Of a stretch of DNA of 64,000 bases, positions 1-11,673 are shown one piece after another. The notes below the pieces were generated by a model that was not told where the DNA came from, did not search any database, and saw nothing but the letters and a program-made list of their open reading frames with translations. The first letter of the stretch is position 1. Each line of letters opens with the position of its first letter. Source of the stretch: Crossaster papposus (lineage: Eukaryota; Echinodermata; Asteroidea; Velatida; Solasteridae); the NCBI GenBank assembly GCA_037893245.1, contig JBAIAA010000506.1:1549001-1613000 (forward strand), read 5' to 3'. Both the position numbers and the translations under genes were made by a program.

Positions 1-715
1 TGTTCCGACATCAGGTGTCTATTTCTGTCCTGAAATTATCATTTTTGACATCATTTTTGACATCATTTTTGGCATCATTTTTTAATGTAAGACTGAAAAT
101 TCATAATGCACACTTCTTTACCTTAACATATTTAACTCGAGGGCTTGTTCCGACATCAGGTGTCCATTTCTGTCCTGAAATTATCATTTTTGACATTATT
201 TTTGACATCATTTTTTATATCATTTTTTACATCATTTTTTACATCATTTTTTACATCATTTTTGACTGTAAGACTGAAAATTTCTAATGCACACTTCTTT
301 CCCTTAACATATTTAACTCGAGGGCTTGTTCCGACATCAGGTGTCTATTTCTGTCCTGAAATTATCATTTTTGACATCATTTTTTACATCATTTTTGACA
401 TCATTTTTGACATCATTTTTGACTGTAAGACTGAACATTTCTAATGCATACTTCTTTCCCTTTACATATTTAACTCGAGGGCTTGTTCCGACATCAGGTG
501 TCTATTTCAGTCCTGAAATTATCATTTTTGACATCATTTTTGACATCATTTTTGACATCATTTTTGACATCATTTTTGACATCATTTTTGACATCATTTT
601 TGACTGTAAGACTGAAAATTTAAAAATGCACACTTCTTTCCCTTAACATATTTAACTCGAGGGCTTGTTCCGACATCAGGACACTTCTCTCCCTTTACAA
701 ATTTAACTCGAGGGC
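1..715 (+). repeat. Four L units and one D unit
   Basis: Unit lengths are 145 (cut at the left edge), 181, 157 and 182, then the 51 bp D unit. The first L has the TTTTTAATGTAAG tail with a GGCATC 12-mer. The second has head GTCCATTTC. The fourth has the CAGTCCTG head and the AAATTTAAAAATGC tail (one base longer than usual) that normally precedes D. The order matches 33415-34142, so the left edge cuts into a higher-order repeat also found there. Confidence 0.9.
665..715 (+). repeat. Representative 51 bp D monomer (core without linker)
   Basis: CAGG at 677-680 joins directly to ACACTTC at 681, so the 16 bp S linker is absent. The core is otherwise intact, with a diagnostic TTTACAAATTT. Twenty-two such units start at 665, 14165, 18386, 24438, 27040, 27407, 28504, 28871, 34092, 36036, 36336, 38276, 38588, 39864, 39982, 42415, 43240, 45290, 46103, 50082, 50895 and 51741. 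Twenty follow an L unit whose head is CAGTCCTG or TAGTCCTG. The exceptions are 39982 (after an S unit) and 51741 (after an ordinary CTGTCCTG unit). Confidence 0.93.
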
Positions 716-1932
716 TTGTTCCGACATCAGGTGTTTATTTCTTATGCACACTTCTTTCCCTTTACATATTTAACTCGAGGGCTTGTTCCGACACCAGGTG
801 TTTATTTCTTATGCACACTTCTTTCCCTTTACATATTTAACTCGAGGGTTTGTTCCGACATCAGGTGTTTATTTCTGTCCTGAAATTATCATTTTTGACA
901 TCATTTTTGACATCATTTTTGACATCATTTTGACATCATTTTTGACTGTAAGACTGAACATTTATAATGCACACTTCATTCCCTTAACATATTTAACTCG
1001 AGGGCTTGTTCCGACATCAGGTGTCTATTTCTGTTCTGAAATTATCATTTTTGACATCATTTTTGACATCATTTTTGACATCATTTCTGACATCATTTTT
1101 GACATCATTTTTGACATCATTTTTGACATCATATTTGACATCATTTTTGACATCGTTTTTGACATCATTTTTGACATCATTTTGACATCATTTTGACATC
1201 ATTTTTGACTGTAAGACTGAAAATGTATAATGCACACTTCTTTCCCTTAACATATTTAACTCGAGGGCTTGTTCCGACATCAGGTGTCTATTCTTGTCCT
1301 GAAATTATCATTTTTGACATCATTTTTGACATCATTTTTGACATCATTTTTGAATGTAAGACTGAACATTTATAATGCACACTTCTTTCCCTTAACATAT
1401 TTAACTCGAGGGCTTGTTCCGACATCAGGTGTCTATTTCTGTCCTGAAATTATCATTTTTGACATCATTTTTGACATCATTTTTTATATCATTTTTTACA
1501 TCATTTTTTACATCATTTTTTACATCATTTTTGACTGTAAGACTGACAATTTCTAATGCACACTTCTTTCCCTTAACATATTTAACTCGAAGGCTTGTTC
1601 CGACATCAGGTGTCTATTTCTGTCCTGAAATTATCATTTTTGACATCATTTTTGACATCATTTTTGACTGTAAGACTGACAATTTATAATGCACACTTCT
1701 TTCCCTTTACATATTTAACTCGAGGGCCTGTTCCGACATCAGGTGTCTATTTCTGTCCTGAAATTATCATTTTTGACATGATTTTTGACATCATTTTTGA
1801 CATCATTTTTGACATCATTTTTGACATCATTTTTGACATCATTGTTGACATCATTTTTGACATCATTTTTGACTGTAAGACTTAAAATTTAAAATGCACA
1901 CTTCTTTCCCTTAACTTATTTAACTCGAGGGC
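716..1932 (+). repeat. 1217 bp higher-order repeat, copy 1
   Basis: Unit order is S, S, 156, 263, 145, 181, 133, 205 bp, which sums to 1217. The second S begins with the private variant CCGACACCAGG (near 790). The 156 bp unit contains one 11 bp ATTTTGACATC. The 263 bp unit has thirteen subrepeats, including TGACATCG and two consecutive 11-mers. The 145 bp unit has head TATTCTTGTCC. The last unit ends CTTAAAATTTAAAATGC and CTTAACTTATT. Confidence 0.95.
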
Positions 1933-3149
1933 TTGTTCCGACATCAGGTGTTTATTTCTTATGCACACTTCTTTCCCTTTACATATTTAACTCGAGGGCT
2001 TGTTCCGACACCAGGTGTTTATTTCTTATGCACACTTCTTTCCCTTTACATATTTAACTCGAGGGTTTGTTCCGACATCAGGTGTTTATTTCTGTCCTGA
2101 AATTATCATTTTTGACATCATTTTTGACATCATTTTTGACATCATTTTGACATCATTTTTGACTGTAAGACTGAACATTTATAATGCACACTTCATTCCC
2201 TTAACATATTTAACTCGAGGGCTTGTTCCGACATCAGGTGTCTATTTCTGTTCTGAAATTATCATTTTTGACATCATTTTTGACATCATTTTTGACATCA
2301 TTTCTGACATCATTTTTGACATCATTTTTGACATCATTTTTGACATCATATTTGACATCATTTTTGACATCGTTTTTGACATCATTTTTGACATCATTTT
2401 GACATCATTTTGACATCATTTTTGACTGTAAGACTGAAAATGTATAATGCACACTTCTTTCCCTTAACATATTTAACTCGAGGGCTTGTTCCGACATCAG
2501 GTGTCTATTCTTGTCCTGAAATTATCATTTTTGACATCATTTTTGACATCATTTTTGACATCATTTTTGAATGTAAGACTGAACATTTATAATGCACACT
2601 TCTTTCCCTTAACATATTTAACTCGAGGGCTTGTTCCGACATCAGGTGTCTATTTCTGTCCTGAAATTATCATTTTTGACATCATTTTTGACATCATTTT
2701 TTATATCATTTTTTACATCATTTTTTACATCATTTTTTACATCATTTTTGACTGTAAGACTGACAATTTCTAATGCACACTTCTTTCCCTTAACATATTT
2801 AACTCGAAGGCTTGTTCCGACATCAGGTGTCTATTTCTGTCCTGAAATTATCATTTTTGACATCATTTTTGACATCATTTTTGACTGTAAGACTGACAAT
2901 TTATAATGCACACTTCTTTCTCTTTACATATTTAACTCGAGGGCTTGTTCCGACATCAGGTGTCTATTTCTGTCCTGAAATTATCATTTTTGACATGATT
3001 TTTGACATCATTTTTGACATCATTTTTGACATCATTTTTGACATCATTTTTGACATCATTGTTGACATCATTTTTGACATCATTTTTGACTGTAAGACTT
3101 AAAATTTAAAATGCACACTTCTTTCCCTTAACTTATTTAACTCGAGGGC
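1933..3149 (+). repeat. 1217 bp higher-order repeat, copy 2
   Basis: The unit lengths are the same as in 716-1932, and the private variants CCGACACCAGG, TATTCTTGTCC and CTTAACTTATT are all repeated at an offset of 1217. I noticed only two differences: GGGCCTG in copy 1 against GGGCTTG here, and TTTCCCTTT against TTTCTCTTT near 2920. This is a recent tandem duplication. Confidence 0.95.
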
Positions 3150-3283
3150 TTGTTCCGACATCAGGTGTTTATTTCTTATGCACACTTCTTTCCCTTTACA
3201 TATTTAACTCGAGGGCTTGTTCCGACATCAGGTGTTTATTTCTTATGCACACTTCTTTCCCTTAACATATTTAACTCGAGGGC
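3150..3283 (+). repeat. Two S units between higher-order repeats
   Basis: Two 67 bp units lie between the 1217 bp pair and the 1.6-1.7 kb series. They lack the CCGACACC variant found at the equivalent place in the 1217 bp copies. Confidence 0.9.
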
Positions 3284-4969
3284 TTGTTCCGACATCAGGT
3301 GTCTATTCCTGTCCTGAAATTATCATTTTTGACATCATTTTTGACATCATTTTTGGCATCATTTTTGAATGTAAGACTGAAAATTTATAATTCACACTTC
3401 TTTCCCTTAACATATTTAACTCGAGGGCTTGTTTCGACATCAGGTGTCTATTTCTGTCCTGAAATTATCATTTTTGACATCATTTTTGACATCATTTTTT
3501 ATATCATTTTTTACATCATTTTTTACATCATTTTTTACATCATTTTTTACATCATTTTTGACTGTAAGACTGAAAATTTCTAATGCACACTTCTTTCCCT
3601 TAACATATTTAACTCGAAGGCTTGTTCCGACATCAGGTGTCTATTTCTGTCCTGAAATTATCATTTTTGACATCATTTTTGACATCATTTTTGACATCAT
3701 TTTTGACTGTAAGACTGAAAATTTATAATGCACACTTTTTTCCCTTTACATATTTAACTCGAGGGCTTGTTCCGACATCAGGTGTCTATTTCTGTCCTAA
3801 AATTATTATTTTTGACATCATTTTTGACATCATTTTTGACATCATTTTTGACATCATTTTTGACATCATTTTTGACATCATTTTTGACTGTAAGGCTTAA
3901 AATTTAAAATGCACACTTCTTTCCCTTAACATATTTAACTCGAGGGCTTGTTCCGACATCAGGTGTTTATTTCTTATGTACACTTCTTTCCCTTTACATA
4001 TTTAACTCGAGGGCTTGTTCCGACATCAGGTGTTTATTTCTTATGCACACTTCTTTCCCTTAACATATTTAACTCGAGGGCTTGTTCCGACATCATGTGT
4101 TTATTTCTTATGCACACTTCTTTCCCTTTACATATTTAACTCGAGGGCTTGTTCCGACATCAGGTGTTTATTTCTTATGCACACTTCTTTCCCTTTACAT
4201 ATTTAACTCGAGTGTTTGTTCCGCCATCAAGTGTTTATTTCTTATGCACACTTCTTTCCCTTTACATATTTAACTCGAGGGCTTGTTCCGTCATCAGGTG
4301 TTTATTTATTATGCACACTTCTTTCCCTTTACATATTTAACTCGAGGGCTTGTTCAGACCTCAGGTGTTTATTTCTTATGCACACTTCTTTCCCTTTACA
4401 TATTTAACTCGAGGGCTTGTTCCGACATCAGGTGTTTATTTCTTATGCACACTTCCTTCCCTTTACATATTTAACTCGAGGGCTTGTTCCGACATCAGGT
4501 GTTTATTTCTTATGCACACTTCTTTCCCTTTACATATTTAACTCGAGGGTTTGTTCCGACATCAGGTGTTTATTTCTGTCCTGAAATTATCATTTTTGAC
4601 ATCATTTTTGACATCATTTTTGACATCATTTTGACATCATTTTAGACTGTAAGACTGAACATTTATAATGCACACTTCATTCCCTTAACATATTTAACTC
4701 GAGGGCTTGTTCCGAAATCAGGTGTCTATTTCTGTCCTGAAATTATCATTTTTGACATCATTTTTGACATTATTTTTGACATCATTTTTGACATCATATT
4801 TGACATCATTTTTGACATCGTTTTTGACATCATTTTTGACATCATTTTTGACATCATTTTTGACATCATTTTTGACATCATTTTGACATCATTTTGACAT
4901 CATTTTTGACTGTAAGACTGAAAATGTATAATGCACACTTCTTTCCCTTAACATATTTAACTCGAGGGC
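3284..4969 (+). repeat. 1.6-1.7 kb higher-order repeat, copy 1 (1686 bp)
   Basis: Order: L145 (head TATTCCTGTCC, GGCATC and GAATG tail), L193, L145, L181, nine S units (3948-4550), L156, L263. The S run carries marker variants: CATCATGTG near 4091, GAGTGTTTGTTCCGCCATCAAG at 4211-4232, CCGTCATCAGG near 4288 and CAGACCTCAGG near 4355. The L263 unit has TTCCGAAATCAGG at its start and two 11-mers near its end. Confidence 0.93.
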
Positions 4970-6576
4970 TTGTTCCGACATCAGGTGTCTATTCCTGTCC
5001 TGAAATTATCATTTTTGACATCATTTTTGACATCATTTTTGGCATCATTTTTGAATGTAAGACTGAAAATTTATAATGCACACTTCTTTCCCTTAACATA
5101 TTTAACTCGAGGGCTTGTTCCGACATCAGGTGTCTATTTCTGTCCTGAAATTATCATTTTTGACATCATTTTTGACATCATTTTTTATATCATTTTTTAC
5201 ATCATTTTTTACATCATTTTTTACATCATTTTTGACTGTAAGACTGAAAATTTCTAATGCACACTTCTTTCCCTTAACATATTTAACTCGAAGGCTTGTT
5301 CCGACATCAGGTGTCTATTTCTGTCCTGAAATTATCATTTTTGACATCATTTTTGACATCATTTTTGACATCATTTTTGACTGTAAGACTGAAAATTTAT
5401 AATGCACACTTTTTTCCCTTTACATATTTAACTCGAGGGCTTGTTCCGACATCAGGTGTCTATTTCTGTCCTGAAATTATTATTTTTGACATCATTTTTG
5501 ACATCATTTTTGACATCATTTTTGACATCATTTTTGACATCATTTTTGACATCATTTTTGACTGTAAGACTTAAAATTTAAAATGCACACTTCTTTCCCT
5601 TAACATATTTAACTCGAGGGCTTGTTCCGACATCAGGTGTTTATTTCTTATGCACACTTCTTTCCCTTTACATATTTAACTCGAGGGCTTGTTCCGACAT
5701 CAGGTGTTTATTTCTTATGCACACTTCTTTCCCTTAACATATTTAACTCGAGGGCTTGTTCCGACATCATGTGTTTATTTCTTATGCACACTTCTTTCCC
5801 TTTACATATTTAACTCGAGGGCTTGTTCCGACATCAGGTGTTTATTTCTTATGCACACTTCTTTCCCTTTACATATTTAACTCGAGTGTTTGTTCCGCCA
5901 TCAAGTGTTTATTTCTTATGCACACTTCTTTCCCTTTACATATTTAACTCGAGGGCTTGTTCCGTCATCAGGTGTTTATTTATTATGCACACTTCTTTCC
6001 CTTTACATATTTAACTCGAGGGCTTGTTCAGACCTCAGGTGTTTATTTCTTATGCACACTTCTTTCCCTTTACATATTTAACTCGAGGGCTTGTTCCGAC
6101 ATCAGGTGTTTATTTCTTATGCACACTTCCTTCCCTTTACATATTTAACTCGAGGGTTTGTTCCGACATCAGGTGTTTATTTCTGTCCTGAAATTATCAT
6201 TTTTGACATCATTTTTGACATCATTTTTGACATCATTTTGACATCATTTTTGACTGTAAGACTGAACATTTATAATGCACACTTCATTCCCTTAACATAT
6301 TTAACTCGAGGGCTTGTTCCGACATCAGGTGTCTATTTCTGTCCTGAAATTATCATTTTTGACATCATTTTTGACATCATTGTTGACATCATTTTTGACA
6401 TCATATTTGACATCATTTTTGACATCGTTTTTGACATCATTTTTGACATCATTTTTGACATCATTTTTGACATCATTTTTGACATCATTTTGACATCATT
6501 TTGACATCATTTTTGACTGTAAGACTGAAAATGTATAATGCACACTTCTTTCCCTTAACATATTTAACTCGAAGGC
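4970..6576 (+). repeat. 1.6-1.7 kb higher-order repeat, copy 2 (1607 bp)
   Basis: Same unit order as 3284-4969 with two changes: the second L has one 12-mer fewer (181 against 193) and one S unit is missing (eight, 5622-6157). Those account exactly for the 79 bp difference. The CCGCCATCAAG marker recurs at 5890. Confidence 0.93.
5115..5295 (+). repeat. Representative long L monomer (n=6, 181 bp)
   Basis: The linker runs 5131-5260. Its head is TGTCTATTTCTGTCCTG then AAATTATC, followed by six 12-mers and a tail ATTTTTGACTGTAAGACTG ending TAATGC. Compared with an S unit it is an insertion of 42+12n bp between TTCT and ATGCACAC. This subtype (two ATTTTTGACATC, one ATTTTTTATATC, three ATTTTTTACATC) recurs throughout the window, for example at 1414, 2631, 6722, 19336, 25388, 41678, 45632, 54446, 58507 and 61416. 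Confidence 0.93.
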
Positions 6577-7228
6577 TTGTTCCGACATCAGGTGTCTATT
6601 TCTGTCCTGAAATTATCATTTTTGACATCATTTTTGACATCATTTTTGGCATCATTTTTGAATGTAAGACTGAAAATTTATAATGCACACTTCTTTCCCT
6701 TAACATATTTAACTCGAGGGCTTGTTCCGACATCAGGTGTCTATTTCTGTCCTGAAATTATCATTTTTGACATCATTTTTGACATCATTTTTTATATCAT
6801 TTTTTACATCATTTTTTACATCATTTTTTACATCATTTTTGACTGTAAGACTGAAAATTTCTAATGCACACTTCTTTCCCTTAACATATTTAACTCGAAG
6901 GCTTGTTCCGACATCAGGTGTCTATTTCTGTCCTGAAATTATAATTTTTGACATCATTTTTGACATCATTTTTGACATCATTTTTGACTGTAAGACTGAA
7001 AATTTATAATGCACACTTCTTTCCCTTTACATATTTAACTCGAGGGCTTGTTCCGACATCAGGTGTCTATTTCTGTCCTGAAATTATCATTTTTGACATC
7101 ATTTTTGACATCATTTTTGACATCATTTTTGACATCATTTTTGACATCATTTTTGACATCATTTTTGACTGTAAGACTTAAAATTTAAAATGCACACTTC
7201 TTTCCCTTAACATATTTAACTCGAGGGC

Positions 7229-7295
7229 TTGTTCCGACATCAGGTGTTTATTTCTTATGCACACTTCTTTCCCTTTACATATTTAACTCGAGGGC
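7229..7295 (+). repeat. Representative 67 bp S monomer
   Basis: A typical short unit: the 3' part of a core to 7244, a 16 bp linker (7245-7260, TGTTTATTTCTTATGC), then the 5' part of the next core. S units occur in runs of 1 to 13. Cores inside S runs mostly read CCCTTTACAT, whereas the core half following an L linker usually reads CCCTTAACAT. That single base is a useful marker of unit origin. 67 leaves remainder 1 on division by 3, so reading frames drift and stop within about 60 codons. Confidence 0.95.
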
Positions 7296-7865
7296 TTGTT
7301 CCGACATCAGGTGTTTATTTCTTATGCACACTTCTTTCCCTTAACATATTTAACTCGAGGGCTTGTTCCGACATCATGTGTTTATTTCTTATGCACACTT
7401 CTTTCCCTTTACACATTTAACTCGAGGGCTTGTTCCGACATCAGGTGTTTATTTCTTATGCACACTTCTTTCCCTTTACATATTTAACTCGAGTGTTTGT
7501 TCCGCCATCAAGTGTTTATTTCTTATGCACACTTCTTTCCCTTTACATATTTAACTCGAGGGCTTGTTCCGACATCAGGTGTTTATTTCTTATGCACACT
7601 TCTTTCCCTTTACATATTTAACTCGAGGGCTTGTTCCGACATCAGGTGTTTATTTCTTATGCACACTTCTTATCCTTTACATATTTAACTCGAGGTCTTG
7701 TTCAGACATCAGGTGTTTATTTCTTATGCACACTTCTTTCCCTTTACATATTTAACTCGAGGGCTTGTTCCGACATCAGGTGTTTATTTCTTATGCACAC
7801 TTCTTTCCCTTTACATATTTAACTCGAGGGCTTGTTCCGACATCAGGTGTTTATTTCTGTCCTTC

Positions 7866-7985
7866 ATTTTTGACATCATTTTTGACATCATTTTTGACAT
7901 CATTTTTGACATCATTTTTGACATCATTTTTGACATCATTTTTGACATCATTTTTGACATCATTTTTGACATCATTTTTGACATC
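7866..7985 (+). repeat. Ten perfect 12-mers in a short-head L unit
   Basis: Ten identical ATTTTTGACATC copies follow TCTGTCCTTC. The head has lost GAAATTA (7 bp) relative to CTGTCCTGAAATTATC. The same short head occurs at 9417 (eleven copies, 9451-9582) and 30679 (eleven copies, 30713-30844). On the minus strand the tract reads as Met-Met-Ser-Lys repeats, but it opens from a core and ends within one unit, so I do not call it a gene. Confidence 0.93.
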
Positions 7986-8306
7986 ATTTTTGACTGTAAA
8001 GCTGAACATTTATAATGCACACTTCTTTCCCTTAACATATTTAACTCGAGGGCTTGTTCCGACATCAGGTGTCTATTTTTGTCCTGAAATTATCATTTTT
8101 GACATCATTTTTGACATCATTTTTGACATCATTTTTGACATCATTTTTTACATCATTTTTGACATGATATTTGACATCATTTTTGACATCATTTTTGACA
8201 TCGTTTTTGACATTATTTTTGACATCATTTTTGACATCATTTTTGAATGTAAGACTGACAATTTATAATGCACACTTCTTTCCCTTAACATATTTAACTC
8301 GAGGGC

Positions 8307-9903
8307 TTGTTCCGACATCAGGTGTCTATTTCTGTCCTAAAATTATCATTTTTTACATCATTTTTTACATCATTTTTTATATCATTTCTTACATCATTTT
8401 TTACATCATTTTTTACATCATTTTTGACTGTAAGACTGAACATTTCTAATGCACACTTCTTTCCCTTAACATATTTAACTCGAAGGCTTGTTCCGACATC
8501 AGGTGTCTATTTCTGTCCTGAAATTATAATTTTTGACATCATTTTTGACATCATTTTTGACATCATTTTTGACTGTAAGACTGAAAATTTATAATGCACA
8601 CTTCTTTCCCTTTACATATTTAACTCGAGGGCTTGTTCCGACATCAGGTGTCTATTTCTGTCCTGAAATTATCATTTTTGACATCATTTTTGACATCATT
8701 TTTGACATCATTTTTGACATCATTTTTGACATCATTTTTGACATCATTTTTGACTGTAAGACTTAAAATTTAAAATGCACACTTCTTTCCCTTAACATAT
8801 TTAACTCGAGGGCTTGTTCCGACATCAGGTGTTTATTTCTTATGCACACTTCTTTCCCTTTACATATTTAACTCGAGGGCTTGTTCCGACATCAGGTGTT
8901 TATTTCTTATGCACACTTCTTTCCCTTAACATATTTAACTCGAGGGCTTGTTCCGACATCATGTGTTTATTTCTTATGCACACTTCTTTCCCTTTACACA
9001 TTTAACTCGAGGGCTTGTTCCGACATCAGGTGTTTATTTCTTATGCACACTTCTTTCCCTTTACATATTTAACTCGAGTGTTTGTTCCGCCATCAAGTGT
9101 TTATTTCTTATGCACACTTCTTTCCCTTTACATATTTAACTCGAGGGCTTGTTCCGACATCAGGTGTTTATTTCTTATGCACACTTCTTTCCCTTTACAT
9201 ATTTAACTCGAGGGCTTGTTCCGACATCAGGTGTTTATTTCTTATGCACACTTCTTATCCTTTACATATTTAACTCGAGGTCTTGTTCAGACATCAGGTG
9301 TTTATTTCTTATGCACACTTCTTTCCCTTTACATATTTAACTCGAGGGCTTGTTCCGACATCAGGTGTTTATTTCTTATGCACACTTCTTTCCCTTTACA
9401 TATTTAACTCGAGGGCTTGTTCCGACATCAGGTGTTTATTTCTGTCCTTCATTTTTGACATCATTTTTGACATCATTTTTGACATCATTTTTGACATCAT
9501 TTTTGACATCATTTTTGACATCATTTTTGACATCATTTTTGACATCATTTTTGACATCATTTTTGACATCATTTTTGACATCATTTTTGACTGTAAAACT
9601 GAACATTTATAATGCACACTTCTTTCCCTTAACATATTTAACTCGAGGGCTTGTTCCGACATCAGGTGTCTATTTCTGTCCTGAAATTATCATTTTTGAC
9701 ATCATTTTTGACATCATTTTTGACATCATTTTTGACATCATTTTTTACATCATTTTTGACATGATATTTGACATCATTTTTGACATCATTTTTGACATCG
9801 TTTTTGACATTATTTTTGACATCATTTTTGACATCATTTTTGAATGTAAGACTGACAATTTATAATGCACACTTCTTTCCCTTAACATATTTAACTCGAG
9901 GGC
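8307..9903 (+). repeat. 1.6-1.7 kb higher-order repeat, copy 4 (1597 bp)
   Basis: Order 181, 145, 181, nine S units (8814-9416), 234, 253. It repeats 6722-8306 at an offset of 1585, rising to 1597 because the short-head unit has eleven 12-mers instead of ten. The leading 145 bp unit of copies 1-3 is absent. The S-run markers (ACACATTT, CCGCCATCAAG, TTATCCTTT) are all retained. Confidence 0.92.
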
Positions 9904-10285
9904 TTGTTCCGACATCAGGTGTCTATTTCTGTCCTAAAATTATCATTTTTTACATCATTTTTTACATCATTTTTTATATCATTTCTTACATCATTTTTTA
10001 CATCATTTTTTACATCATTTTTGACTGTAAGACTGAAAATATCTAATGCACACTTCTTTCCCTTAACATATTTAACTCGAGGGCTTGTTCCGACATCAGG
10101 TGTTTATCTCTTATGCACACTTCTTTCCCTTAACATATTTAACTCGAGGGCTTGTTCCGACATCAGGTGTTTATTTCTTATGCACACTTCTTTCCCTTTA
10201 CATATTTAACTCGAGGGCTTGTTCCGACATCAGGTGTTTATTTCTTATGCACACTTCTTTCCCTTTACATATTTAACTCGAGGGC
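9904..10285 (+). repeat. Partial fifth copy: one L unit and three S units
   Basis: An L181 made largely of ATTTTTTACATC 12-mers repeats the unit at 8307 but ends AAAATATCTAATGC. It leads into three S units, the first carrying TGTTTATCTCTTATGC near 10099. The same string recurs at 15513-15894 and 31166-31480 (there with two S units). Confidence 0.88.
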
Positions 10286-11673
10286 TTGTTCCGACATCAG
10301 GTGTTTATTTCTGTCCTGAAATTATCATTTTTGACATCATTTTTGACATCATTCTTGACATCATTTTTGACATCATTTTTGACATCATTTTTGACATCAT
10401 TTTTGACTGTAAGACTGAACATTTATAATGCACACTTCATTCCCTTAACATATTTAACTCGAGGGCTTGTTTCGACATCAGGTGTCTATTTCTGTCCTGA
10501 AATTATCATTTTTGACATCATTTTTGACATCATATTTGACATCATTTTTGACATCGTTTTTGACATCATTTTTGACATCATTTTTTACATCATTTTTTAC
10601 ATCATTTTTGACATCATTTTGACATCATTTTGACATCATTTTTGACTGTAAGACTGAAAATGTATAATGCACACTTCTTTCCCTTAACATATTTAACTCG
10701 AGGGCTTGTTCCGACATCAGGTGTCTATTTCTGTCCTGAAATTATCATTTTTGACATCATTTTTGACATCATTTTTGGGATCATTTTTTAATGTAAGACT
10801 AAACATTTATAATGCACACTTCTTTCCCTTAACATATTTAACTCGAGGGCTTGTTCCGACATCAGGTGTCCATTTCTGTCCTGAAATTATCATTTTTGAC
10901 ATTATTTTTGACATCATTTTTGACTGTAAGACTGAAAATTTCTAATGCACACTTCTTTCCCTTAACATATTTAACTCGAAGGCTTGTACCAACATCAGGT
11001 GTCTATTTCTGTCCTGAAATTATCATTTTTGACATCATTTTTGACATCATTTTTGACATCATTTTTGACATCATTTTTGACATGATATTTGACATCATTT
11101 TTGACATCATTTTTAACATCGTTTTTGACATTATTTTTTAAATCATTTTTGACATCATTTTTGAATCTAAGACTAAAAATTTATAATGCACACTTCTTTC
11201 CCTTAACATATTTAACTCGAGGGCTTGTTCCGACATCAGGTGTCTATTTCTGTCCTGAAATTATCATTTTTGACATCATTTTTTACATCATTTTTTATAT
11301 CATTTCTTACATCGTTTTTTACAACATTTTTTACATCATTTTTGACTGTAAGACTGAAAATTTCTAATGCACACTTCTTTCCCTTAACATATTTAACTCG
11401 AGGGCTTGTTCCGACATCAGGTGTTTATTTCTTATGCACACTTCTTTCCCTTAACATATTTGACTCGAGGGCTTGTTCCGACATCAGGTGTTTATTTCTT
11501 ATGCACACTTCTTTCCCTTAACATATTTAACTCGAGGGCTTGTTCCGACATCAGGTGTTTATTTCTTATGCACACTTCTTTCCCTTTACATATTTAACTC
11601 GAGGGCTTGTTCCGACATCAGGTGTTTATTTCTTATGCACACTTCTTTCCCTTTACATATTTAACTCGAGGGC
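10286..11673 (+). repeat. 1388 bp higher-order repeat, copy 1
   Basis: Order 181, 239, 145, 133, 241, 181, then four S units, summing to 1388. Markers include CATTCTTGACATC, TTTTGGGATC, the altered core CGAAGGCTTGTACCAACATC near 10980, TTTAAATCATT with GAATCTAAGACTAAAA, and TTTACAACATT. One S core reads TTTGACTCGAG. Confidence 0.94.

Larger units (their letters stand above)
6577..8306 (+). repeat. 1.6-1.7 kb higher-order repeat, copy 3 (1730 bp)
   Basis: L145, L181, L145, L181 and nine S units (7229-7831) match the previous copies. The last two L units are then replaced by others: a 222 bp unit with a shortened head and ten perfect 12-mers, and a 253 bp unit with TGACATGATATTTGACATC. The S run also changes at its 3' end, gaining TTATCCTTT and GAGGTCTTGTTCAGACATC. 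The swap marks a boundary between two versions of this repeat. Confidence 0.92.

Noticed and set aside
15-1196. Plus-strand reading frames of 60-171 codons opening at TTGTTCCGACATC or in the 12-mer tracts
   Set aside because: They restart at every core, overlap each other at 67 bp or L-unit spacing, and end at fixed stops in the repeat. Frame is not conserved between units, and no signal or domain is present.
7261-7311. CENP-B box in the core
   Set aside because: The core has TTCCGAC but nothing fitting the TTCG....A..CGGG pattern of the CENP-B box.
7811-8065. Minus-strand frame with Met-Met-Ser-Lys repeats (also at 9396, 30658, 40543, 44047, 48851, 52280 and others)
   Set aside because: This is the 12-mer read on the other strand. 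Its length follows copy number, it opens from a core and has no gene-like context, so it is a shadow of the minisatellite.
3284-9903. Transposon with internal tandem repeats (Helitron-like)
   Set aside because: No element ends, hairpins, target duplications or coding parts lie at higher-order repeat boundaries. The boundaries are unit joints like any others.
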